Part shown: piece by piece, positions 1 to 4,624 of the stretch
Layout: every line of letters begins with the position of its first letter
Numbering within the stretch: the stretch's first letter is position 1
DNA from: Pseudomonadota bacterium
GTDB lineage: Bacteria > Myxococcota > Polyangia > Polyangiales > Polyangiaceae
Assembly (NCBI GenBank): GCA_023419055.1
Contig: JAEZYO010000448.1
Span: 1-9,321, forward strand
DNA: 9,321 nucleotides
Direction: 5' to 3'
Program-made: the position numbers and the translations under genes
The notes under the pieces: generated by a model
Told to the model about the DNA's origin: nothing
Seen by the model: only the letters and a program-made list of their open reading frames with translations
Database searches by the model: none

Positions 1-144
1 AAAGCCGAGCGGCTCGACCGAGCTCACGAGATCGACTTCCTCGGCCGGACCCGCGACCTCGGCTCGAACGGCAGGGGCCTCACTTCGGCAGGCAGCAACC
101 ACGGGGGTGCTGACCAGAGCTCCGAGCAGCTGACGGCGATCCAT
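1..144 (-). CDS. Lipoprotein, N-terminal 48 residues (truncated by window edge)
   Basis: An open frame reads from an ATG at 142-144 to the window edge without a stop, giving 48 residues. It begins MDRRQLLGALVSTPVVAAC and has a short basic N-terminus, a hydrophobic core and a lipobox ending in Cys19 (VAAC), so it is probably a lipoprotein exported and lipidated at the membrane. After the cysteine comes an Ala/Glu/Val-rich stretch like a linker. No ribosome binding site is obvious; the start was chosen because the signal sequence begins there. It lies 53 bases downstream of the MoaF-like gene on the same strand, so the two may be co-transcribed. The mature domain is outside the window and its function is unknown. 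Confidence 0.65.
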   Translation of the reverse strand, partial: MDRRQLLGALVSTPVVAACRSEAPAVRAEVAGPAEEVDLVSSVEPLGF

Positions 145-197
145 GTTCGCCGCAGCATACGGCGCGCTACCCCCTTCGGCAATCCGGCGGCTCGAGC

Positions 198-599
198 CTA
201 AGAGTGACGGCCGGCGCGTGCCCCCGCGGAGCGCGCCACGGGGATCGACCGTAGCGTTGGCGGAGACTCGGCGGTGTCCTCGATCGTGAAGGTACCGCGC
301 TGAATGGTCACGCTCGCTTCGTTCGATGCGAACGCCACGCAACGGTGAGACGAGAAATCGAGAACGGTGGTCAGTGTGTAGCCGGATGAGGCAAGGTACG
401 ACACCGCGCAAACGCTGTCCGACAGAGGTGCCACTTCGTACTTCTCTTCGCGCGTGCTCTTGGTGGCCTTCTTGTCGTCGACCATTCGGTAGCTCACTCC
501 GCCGTCCGTCTCGAAGACGTGCTCGAAGGTCTTGCCGGCCGCTGGGCCGTCGTCGAAGGTCCAACGAATAGTGCTACCGGTGATCGGATCGAGCTTCAT
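198..599 (-). CDS. Small MoaF-like (calycin-type) protein
   Basis: This encodes 133 residues starting MKLDPITGSTIRWTFDDGP. An open frame extends upstream to 1115, but that part is Pro/Ala-rich antisense of the lipoprotein linker. ATG 597-599 has a good ribosome binding site (AGGGAG about 6 bases upstream), so it is the likely start. The pattern W-T-F-x-D-G-P-x-A-G-K-T-x-E-H-x-F at 13-29, followed by alternating polar and hydrophobic strands, resembles the MoaF-like/lipocalin-type beta-barrel family, whose bacterial members often have unknown ligands. Strands are visible at 34-40, 63-69, 74-81 and 87-99. The tail after about 110 is basic and low complexity. There is no signal peptide, so it is probably cytoplasmic. 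Family assignment is by pattern recognition and is moderate; a role in molybdenum metabolism is not implied. Confidence 0.7.
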   Translation of the reverse strand: MKLDPITGSTIRWTFDDGPAAGKTFEHVFETDGGVSYRMVDDKKATKSTREEKYEVAPLSDSVCAVSYLASSGYTLTTVLDFSSHRCVAFASNEASVTIQRGTFTIEDTAESPPTLRSIPVARSAGARAGRHS

Positions 600-638
600 G
601 TCTATCTCCCTTCGGAATGAGGAGGTGAAGCAACGCGC

Positions 639-683
639 ATGCCGGCCGCCTCGGTGCCGTCGCGATTCGAGCCATGGCTGTGA
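639..683 (+). CDS. Possible 14-residue leader ORF with a strong Shine-Dalgarno
   Basis: AGGAGGTGA at 620-628 is close to a perfect anti-16S match and sits 10 bases before ATG 639-641. The frame runs 14 codons (MPAASVPSRFEPWL) to TGA 681-683. It lies upstream of the lipoprotein gene that starts at 769 and opposite the 5' region of the MoaF-like gene. It has no recognisable attenuation peptide such as a run of one amino acid. It could be a chance Shine-Dalgarno. Confidence 0.2.
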   Translation: MPAASVPSRFEPWL

Positions 684-732
684 GCAGAAACGTCCACCAT
701 CCCGCTCATCCTCGGTGCGAATCTCGGGAGCT

Positions 733-750
733 GCAGGGGCTCGCCCCTGC
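733..750. promoter_or_regulatory. Perfect GC-rich inverted repeat upstream of the lipoprotein gene
   Basis: GCAGGGGC and GCCCCTGC are perfect inverted repeats separated by two bases. As RNA this would be a 7-bp stem with a CUCG loop. It ends 18 bases before the start codon at 769 and no T-run follows, so it is not a terminator. It could be an operator in the divergent intergenic region (600-768) or a structure in the 5' leader. No clear -35/-10 pair is visible in that region. Confidence 0.35.
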
Positions 751-768
751 TGATCAATCCGGTGACTC

Positions 769-1479
769 ATGCTCAGAACGTCTTCATGCGCGATCCTCTT
801 GGTGACTGGGTTGAGCCTCCTCGCTTGCGATGACGGCTCCACGGGCTCGGGTGCTTCCGCGGGGCAGGGGGGCAGCTCAGGCAACAGCGCGGGCGCTCCG
901 AGCTCGGGCGGCAGCTCGTCGAGCGGAGGAGCGGGCGGCCAGGGCGGGACGGCACCGGGCGCCGCTGGTGCCGGTAGCGGCGGGGCTTCTGGCGCGACTT
1001 CCGGCGGCACGGGCTCCGGCGGAACGAGCTCGGGTGGAACGAGCGCAGGCGGTACCAGCAATGGCGGTACCAGCGGTGGCGGAGCAGTGAGCGAGTGGAA
1101 GACCGCGAACCTCACGAACTACGAGTCGTACCCCGACCCGAACAGCGAAGAGTGTATCGAGTACAACGGCTGCATGTGGGCCGGCATGTTCGCGGCACTC
1201 GACGGCAAGCAGACCGAACAGTGGGTGATGGAGCACAACATCATTGCCGTCCATCAGAAGGACTTCGACACCTACAAGCTGAAGACGCTTCGCCTCCGCA
1301 TGGGCGGAAACGAGATCGACGCCGTCGTGTACGACATGTGTGCCGATAGCGACTGCGACGGCTGCTGCACGGAGAACAGCGCCGAAACCGGCTTCCTCAT
1401 CGACATCGAGAAGTACACGATGCAGCGCTTCGGAGCGGGCGACGGGATCGTCGAGTGGGCGTGCGTCGATTGCGACTGA
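769..1479 (+). CDS. Secreted lipoprotein with Gly/Ser/Thr linker and Cys-rich C-terminal domain
   Basis: The product has 236 residues. Residues 1-20 are a lipoprotein signal with lipobox LLAC (Cys20), followed by DD. Residues 23-106 are a low-complexity Gly/Ser/Thr/Ala linker with repeats of the SGGTS/AGGTS type, typical of myxobacterial surface lipoproteins. The folded domain, about 108-236, has eight cysteines (129, 135, 191, 196, 199, 200, 232, 235), enough for four disulfides, which fits export. The core includes a VVYDMC segment, a DSDCDGCC cluster at 193-200, a LIDIEKYTMQRFG stretch and a final GIVEWACVDC. The order of a D-x-C motif, a LIDI strand and a G-x-V-x-W end resembles double-psi beta-barrel (RlpA/expansin-like) domains, but this is inference. 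A weak GGTGA lies only 3 bases before the ATG. An intrinsic terminator follows at 1500, so it is probably monocistronic. Confidence 0.85.
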   Translation: MLRTSSCAILLVTGLSLLACDDGSTGSGASAGQGGSSGNSAGAPSSGGSSSSGGAGGQGGTAPGAAGAGSGGASGATSGGTGSGGTSSGGTSAGGTSNGGTSGGGAVSEWKTANLTNYESYPDPNSEECIEYNGCMWAGMFAALDGKQTEQWVMEHNIIAVHQKDFDTYKLKTLRLRMGGNEIDAVVYDMCADSDCDGCCTENSAETGFLIDIEKYTMQRFGAGDGIVEWACVDCD

Positions 1480-1499
1480 GCTTCGAACACAACGAGTCT

Positions 1500-1522
1500 G
1501 ATCGCGTTGCGTGATCTTTTTT
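1500..1522 (+). terminator. Intrinsic terminator after the lipoprotein gene
   Basis: GATCGCG (1500-1506) pairs with CGTGATC (1510-1516) around a TTG loop, with one G-U pair in seven, and six T residues follow at 1517-1522. It is 21 bases after the stop codon at 1479. The short stem and immediate T-run are the classical Rho-independent form. Confidence 0.8.
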
Positions 1523-1767
1523 CTTGACCGTGATGGGGCCAATGCTTCATATCTACGCCTGGGCAGCGCACCAGCACGCCTGAGGTTTACGTTCCGTGAT
1601 GTCCTTCTATTGCCATCCAACCCAAGCCATCCAGCTCGTCACGCTGGTGGGGTGCGGTTTGGAATCACGCGGAAATCTGCGAGATTTCGGCGGTTCTATC
1701 CTCAGCGTCCCCGGCGGTGAGTGGAGCGTTCATTAGGCGGCAAAGAGCTGTTCGAAGCAGTACTCGA

Positions 1768-1796
1768 AAGGCCGCCTCGGGAAACCAGGCGGCCTT
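1768..1796. terminator. Strong hairpin with GNRA-capped loop, possible bidirectional terminator
   Basis: AAGGCCGCCT (1768-1777) pairs perfectly with AGGCGGCCTT (1787-1796). The nine-base loop can close further as GG-GAAA-CC. Only short T-runs follow (TCGTTTG on the plus strand, CCTTTC on the minus strand), so termination is plausible but not certain. No gene abuts it on either side. Confidence 0.45.
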
Positions 1797-2019
1797 CGTC
1801 GTTTGTGGCTTCGATCTCATTCAAGGAGAGCAGCACTCGTTAGTTAGTTTCGAATCATGCGCGAGATAGTGAATCCAACTCCGATGCTACGAGTCCGTGC
1901 TGCGCCTGCGTGCGCCGATCGGGAGACGTGTGTTCTCCGTCGGCAACCGCGGTGCGCGCGAGCTCGGGCGAAGGTAACTGCGTAACGATCGCGAGTTCGT
2001 CGAAGTGGTGCTTCCAAGG

Positions 2020-2049
2020 AGGCCACCGGGACGCGCTCTCGGTGGCCTT
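2020..2049 (+). terminator. Hairpin, possible terminator
   Basis: GGCCACCG (2021-2028) pairs perfectly with CGGTGGCC (2040-2047), extended by one A-T pair, with an 11-base loop. TTCGCTGCATTTT follows, so the T-run is displaced by about ten bases. It may insulate the tRNA-like cluster from upstream transcription, or be part of a structured leader. Confidence 0.35.
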
Positions 2050-2077
2050 CGCTGCATTTTCGAACTCCCTTTCTCCG

Positions 2078-2224
2078 ACGTGAGAGCTCGCAAGGCTCTC
2101 CCCTCGGTGTCCTCACGTGCGGCTACGACGCCGCGCGACACGGAAACGTGTGCCCGTTCGCGGGCTCGTCCTTTGAAAACTCGACGTCGATTTCAAAAGC
2201 CGCAGAGCGGGCTCGGGCCCGCTC
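2078..2224. other. Run of consecutive hairpins upstream of the tRNA-like RNAs
   Basis: Five dyads follow one another closely: ACGTGAG/CTCACGT (2078-2084 with 2112-2118, alternative inner GAGAGC/GCTCTC); ACACG-GAAA-CGTGT (2138-2151, GNRA tetraloop); GCCCG-TTCG-CGGGC (2152-2165, UUCG tetraloop); TTTGAAA/TTTCAAA (2172-2178 with 2191-2197) enclosing the palindrome TCGACGTCGA; and GAGCGGGC-TCGG-GCCCGCTC (2205-2224). Most have perfect stems and several have stable tetraloops, which suggests a transcribed structured RNA, leader or processing signals rather than protein-coding DNA. No known RNA family was recognised. Confidence 0.5.
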
Positions 2225-2233
2225 CACGGCTGT

Positions 2234-2307
2234 TTCAGCGTGGCCTAACGTAAGGCACCCGGCCGTTGACCGGGGTGATGAAGGTTCGAATCCTTCCGCT
2301 GGAGCCA
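2234..2307 (+). tRNA. tRNA-Asn(GUU)-like RNA with abnormal anticodon and D loops
   Basis: A complete cloverleaf can be drawn. The acceptor is TTCAGCG (2234-2240) with CGCTGGA (2297-2303), including one T-G pair. The D arm is GCCT/AGGC (2243-2246, 2253-2256). The anticodon arm is CCCGG/CCGGG (2258-2262, 2270-2274) with loop CCGTTGA. The variable loop has five bases. The T arm is GAAGG-TTCGAAT-CCTTC (2280-2296). Discriminator G2304 and an encoded CCA (2305-2307) follow. GTT at 34-36 and G73 both fit asparagine. Three features are unusual: position 33 is C (2264) instead of the near-universal U, position 37 is G (2268) instead of the A expected for ANN-decoding tRNAs, and the six-base D loop has one G where two (G18, G19) are normal. 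It is either a divergent tRNA or a tRNA mimic. It lies 1 base before the next tRNA-like RNA. Confidence 0.7.
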
Positions 2308-2308
2308 A

Positions 2309-2547
2309 GCCCCAGTCGCCCAACGGAAAGGGCACCGAAAAACTGAGACGGCACCGAAAAGGGGCGTTCGAACCTGCTTCGAGTGAGCATTCGCGGGCGA
2401 GGTCCGCGAGGAAGGCTGCTCGAGGTGGGGTGAGCTCAGGGTTGCGGAGGCACCGGGCATCGCTTCGAGTAGGCGATGTAGGGAAGCGCGTTTCCCAAAC
2501 GAGTTCTTTGCGAACGTTTTGCGGGTTCGAATCCCGTCTGGGGCACC
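2309..2547 (+). ncRNA. tRNA-like RNA with a ~170-nt insert between anticodon region and T arm
   Basis: The 5' part has acceptor strand GCCCCAG (2309-2315), TC, and a D arm GCCC-AACGGAAA-GGGC (2318-2333) with the canonical GG. A weak anticodon-like arm follows, closed by CCG/CGG (2335-2337, 2349-2351). The 3' part has T arm GCGGG-TTCGAAT-CCCGT (2521-2537) and acceptor strand CTGGGGC (2538-2544), which pairs 7 of 7 with the 5' strand, then A and CC (no encoded final A; the next base is G). Between the halves are hairpins CTTC/GAGG plus GAGCA/TGCTC plus TCGCGG/CCGCGA (2377-2425), CATCGC/GCGATG (2458-2478), GGGAA/TTCCC (2481-2496) and AAAC-GTTC/GAAC-GTTT (2497-2519). An alternative reading uses 2450-2456 (GCACCGG) as the acceptor 5' strand (6 of 7 pairs), giving a class-II-like tRNA at 2450-2547 with a long variable arm. 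The insert is too short and lacks visible core motifs for a group I intron. Confidence 0.55.
2331..2360 (+). repeat. Direct repeat of GGCACCGAAAA inside the tRNA-like RNA
   Basis: GGCACCGAAAA occurs at 2331-2341 and again at 2350-2360, 19 bases apart. The first copy spans the end of the D stem and the start of the anticodon region. The repeat may mark a local duplication that disrupted the anticodon arm. Confidence 0.6.
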
Positions 2548-2670
2548 GTTGCTCATTGGACTTCGTCCGTGAAGTCACTGCCTGAATCTTTACTCGTTGC
2601 GCGTCGAGCCCGGAGCCCGCACGGCGCGCCATTTCATTTCAACCCGTGGCTCTGAAAGGAGAACGCCAGC
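2548..2670 (+). promoter_or_regulatory. Leader between tRNA-like RNA and the Ro60 gene
   Basis: A hairpin GACTTC (2559-2564) with GAAGTC (2571-2576) lies 12 bases after the second tRNA-like RNA; no T-run follows directly, so it is a weak terminator or processing candidate. AAAGGAG at about 2656-2662 is the ribosome binding site for the ATG at 2671. No convincing promoter boxes are visible, so the Ro60 gene may be read from the tRNA-like transcript. Confidence 0.35.
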
Positions 2671-4242
2671 ATGGCAAACAAGACCCTATTTTCGCCGGCC
2701 TCGAAGGCCCCGCCGGCATTTCATCGCAACGAAGCGGGCGGAGCGGCCTACGCGTTCTCGGCAGAGCACGCGCTCGCTCAGTACGCGGTGACCGGCACGT
2801 TCAATCGCACCTACTACGCGACCGAGAGCGAGCAGCTCGACGTCGTGCTCACCTTGCTCTCGCAGCTCGACGCGCAGTTCATCGCCAAGACCGCGATCTA
2901 CGCGCGCGAGCGAGGTGGGATGAAGGACATGCCGGCGCTCCTGCTCGCGTACCTCGCGGTCGCGGACGTGAAGATGCTCTCGCGCGTCTTCGCTCGCGTC
3001 ATCGACAACGGGAAGATGCTCCGCACGTTCGTGCAGATCGTCCGCTCCGGCGTCGTGGGTAGAAAGTCCTTCGGCACCGCGCCGAAGCGCCTGATCCGGA
3101 GCTGGTTTTCGAGCCGCAGCCCGAGCGAGCTCTTCCGCCAGTCGCTCGGTACGAGCCCGTCGTTGAAGGACGTGATCAGGATGGTGCGCCCGTCGCCCAA
3201 GTCGCCGAAAGGTGAGCTCGACCAGGAGCGTGAGGCCCTCTACGGCTACTTGATCGGCAAGGAGGTCGCTTTCGAGCGCCTTCCGGCCGAGGTGCGGTCG
3301 TACGAGGCGTTCAAGCGCCACGGCGGTGAGCTCCCGAACGTTCCGTTCGAGATGCTCACGGCGCTCGGCCTGAAGGTCGAGCAATGGGCCGAGCTCGCGA
3401 AGCGGATGAGCTTCAATCAGCTCCGGCAGAGCCTGAACACCTTGCTCCGGCATGGTGTCTTTCGCGATCCGGAGATGGTGGAGCTCATCGCCAGCCGCTT
3501 GCGGGATCCGGAGCGGGTCAAGCGCTCGCGGGTCCTCCCGTACCAGCTCCTGACCGCGTTCACGGCAGCCGCGTCCACGATGCCGAAGGCGATCACCCTG
3601 GCTCTGCAAGAGGCCCTGGAGACCGCTACCGTCAACGTGCCGAGGGTGTCGGGCAAGGTTTATGTCTGCCCCGACGTCTCGGGCTCGATGCACAGCGCCG
3701 TCACGGGCGAGCGCAAGGGAGCCACCACGAACGTGCGCTGCCTGGACGTCGCCGCGCTCGTGGCGGCGGCGATCTTGCGCCGGAATCCCACCGCGGAGGT
3801 GATCCCGTTCAGCGACGACGTGGTCACGCCCACTCCGGCGCTGAACCCGTTCGACTCGATCGCGACCAACTCTCGGCGGCTCGCAGAGCTGCCGAGCGGC
3901 GGCACCGCTTGCAGCGCGCCCCTGCGCTTCTTGAATGCGCAGAAGGCGCGCGGCGACCTCGTGATCGTCGTCTCGGACAACCAGTCCTGGACGGACTTCC
4001 TGAAGCTCGGGCCGACGGCCATCGCCGTCGAGTGGGAGCGCTTCTGGGCCAGGAACCGTTCGGCGAAGCTCGTGCTCATCGATCTTCAGCCGAACACGAC
4101 CACCCAGGTACGGGAGCGGACGGACGTGCTCAACATCGGAGGTTTCTCCGACTCCGTGTTCGACTTGATCGCGCTCTTCGAAAAAGGAGAGCTCGACCGC
4201 GAGCACTTCGTCGGAGCGATCGAGAGCGTCGACATCGCGTGA
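2671..4242 (+). CDS. rsr: Ro60/Rsr-type RNA-binding protein (TROVE + vWA domains)
   Basis: The product has 523 residues, close to the length of bacterial Rsr and human Ro60 (about 530). Residues about 20-325 form the helical TROVE ring, with AYAFSAEHALAQYAVTGTF at 26-44 and YARERGGMKDMPALLLAYLA at 77-96 as family hallmarks. Residues about 327-520 are a von Willebrand A domain with an intact metal site (MIDAS): DVSGSM at 335-340, Thr412 in the GGT turn and Asp436 in VVSDN. Ro60 proteins bind Y RNAs on the outer surface of the ring and thread the 3' ends of misfolded RNAs through the centre; with PNPase, bacterial Rsr acts in RNA degradation and stress survival. The start has a strong AAAGGAG about 8 bases upstream. 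A terminator overlaps its stop codon. Two Y-RNA-like genes follow and two tRNA-like RNAs precede it, matching its expected partners. Confidence 0.96.
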   Translation: MANKTLFSPASKAPPAFHRNEAGGAAYAFSAEHALAQYAVTGTFNRTYYATESEQLDVVLTLLSQLDAQFIAKTAIYARERGGMKDMPALLLAYLAVADVKMLSRVFARVIDNGKMLRTFVQIVRSGVVGRKSFGTAPKRLIRSWFSSRSPSELFRQSLGTSPSLKDVIRMVRPSPKSPKGELDQEREALYGYLIGKEVAFERLPAEVRSYEAFKRHGGELPNVPFEMLTALGLKVEQWAELAKRMSFNQLRQSLNTLLRHGVFRDPEMVELIASRLRDPERVKRSRVLPYQLLTAFTAAASTMPKAITLALQEALETATVNVPRVSGKVYVCPDVSGSMHSAVTGERKGATTNVRCLDVAALVAAAILRRNPTAEVIPFSDDVVTPTPALNPFDSIATNSRRLAELPSGGTACSAPLRFLNAQKARGDLVIVVSDNQSWTDFLKLGPTAIAVEWERFWARNRSAKLVLIDLQPNTTTQVRERTDVLNIGGFSDSVFDLIALFEKGELDREHFVGAIESVDIA

Positions 4243-4293
4243 AGAGCGCGGGCCTTGGGGGCCGGTGGGGGAGGCCCGTGCTCTTCGCATTTT
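4241..4293 (+). terminator. Strong intrinsic terminator overlapping the Ro60 stop codon
   Basis: GAAGAGCGCGGGCCT (4241-4255) pairs with AGGCCCGTGCTCTTC (4272-4286) over 15 bp with a single G-U pair; the 16-base loop is G-rich and CGCATTTT follows. The stem starts inside the TGA stop (4240-4242), so ribosomes finishing the Ro60 gene would cover it. This suggests the Y RNAs downstream have their own promoter or depend on read-through coupled to translation. Confidence 0.85.
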
Positions 4294-4333
4294 CTAGCCG
4301 CTCCGAGCTTTCGGGCGGCGCACTCGATTTTCA

Positions 4334-4438
4334 GGCCGGATGCGGCGGGGACTACACTCACCTGAAACGTGCGAGCCCCTGAGAAGGCTCGGGCGCGCGA
4401 GCGCTAGCCCGTCTCCGCAACACTTGTCGGCCGCTTTT
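4334..4438 (+). ncRNA. Y-RNA-like RNA, copy 1 (more degenerate)
   Basis: It has the same order of parts as copy 2. The terminal helix is GGCCGG (4334-4339) with TCGGCC (4427-4432). A 5-base internal loop ATGCG follows, then an inner helix GCGGGGAC (4345-4352) with GTCTCCGC (4411-4418) and the linker TACA. A T-arm-like hairpin (4357-4373, 7-base loop, 4 of 5 pairs) leads to an acceptor-like hairpin AGCC/GGCT with an 8-base loop (4374-4389), and a D-arm-like GCGC-GCGA-GCGC (4393-4404) completes it. GCCGGATG (4335-4342) matches 7 of 8 positions of the Ro60-binding consensus GNCGAA(N)G as I recall it for bacterial Y RNAs. TTTT at 4435-4438 follows the terminal helix, as in an intrinsic terminator. 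The T loop (CTGAAAC) and D loop are poor tRNA matches, so this copy may be decayed or specialised. Confidence 0.6.
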
Positions 4439-4441
4439 ATC

Positions 4442-4552
4442 GCAGCGAATGCCGCAAGGGACTACAGCAAGTTCGATTCTTGTCGGCCCGACTACTACCG
4501 GGCCGGGCTCGATGGCGAGCACCGTCTCTTGCACTCTCGTCGCTGCATTTTT
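4442..4552 (+). ncRNA. Y RNA (YrlA-type) with circularly permuted tRNA module, copy 2
   Basis: The terminal helix GCAGCGA (4442-4448) pairs 7 of 7 with TCGCTGC (4540-4546). An internal loop (ATGCC opposite ACTCTCG) follows, then the inner helix GCAAGGGAC (4454-4462) with GTCTCTTGC (4524-4532), nine pairs with one G-U. Inside is a tRNA in permuted order: T arm GCAAG-TTCGATT-CTTGT (4467-4483), acceptor 3' strand CGGCCCG (4484-4490), an 8-base capping loop ACTACTAC, acceptor 5' strand CGGGCCG (4499-4505, 7 of 7 pairs), and D arm GCTC-GATGGC-GAGC (4507-4520) with GG. Enterobacterial YrlA is known to mimic tRNA in this permuted way, joined to a Ro60-binding stem. AGCGAATG (4444-4451) matches 7 of 8 positions of the recalled Ro60-binding consensus. 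TTTTT at 4548-4552 gives a terminator-like end. A competing hairpin CGCTGCA/TGCGGCG (4541-4558) could form at the 3' end. Confidence 0.78.
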
Positions 4553-4624
4553 GCGGCGCGTGCTCACGCGCGCTGCTCGGAGAGAAAACCATGTTCACCA
4601 ACAGACAGAGAAAGAGGTGACCCC

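Larger units (their letters stand above)
1523..2077. other. Non-coding stretch with hairpins, no gene recognised
   Basis: No frame here has a credible start, ribosome binding site or protein-like composition; the short ORFs in it overlap on both strands and are Arg/Ser/Pro-rich as expected by chance in GC-rich DNA. Besides the two strong hairpins listed separately, GAAATC/GATTTC forms a small hairpin near 1672-1688. The stretch separates the lipoprotein gene from the tRNA-like cluster and must hold that cluster's promoter, but I cannot point to convincing -35/-10 or -24/-12 boxes. Confidence 0.6.

Noticed and set aside
600..1115. Long upstream extension of the MoaF-like frame on the minus strand
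   Set aside because: Its Pro/Ala repeats are the antisense of the lipoprotein Gly/Ser linker, and ATG 597-599 has a good ribosome binding site.
2340..2520. Group I intron in a tRNA anticodon loop
   Set aside because: The insert is under about 180 nt, the anticodon stem is not restored by removing it, and no conserved P7/core motifs could be found by eye.
2309..2547. tmRNA (ssrA)
   Set aside because: The acceptor lacks the G3-U70 pair needed for alanine, the D arm is a normal stem instead of the tmRNA form, and no tag-like reading frame was seen.
2234..2547. Integration scar of a mobile element at tRNA genes
   Set aside because: No integrase, transposase or duplicated tRNA 3' end forming att sites was seen in the window.
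2123..2632. Overlapping open frames on both strands across the tRNA-like RNAs
   Set aside because: Clear cloverleaf elements lie here and the translated products have no protein-like pattern; such frames are often wrongly annotated over tRNAs.
2686..4290. 534-codon open frame on the minus strand
   Set aside because: Antisense shadow of the Ro60 gene; Arg/Glu/His-rich with no domain pattern.
4340..4624. N-terminal extension of the HNH reading frame
   Set aside because: It crosses both Y-RNA-like structures, has no ribosome binding site at 4340 and does not resemble HNH proteins; ATG 4625 has a strong Shine-Dalgarno.
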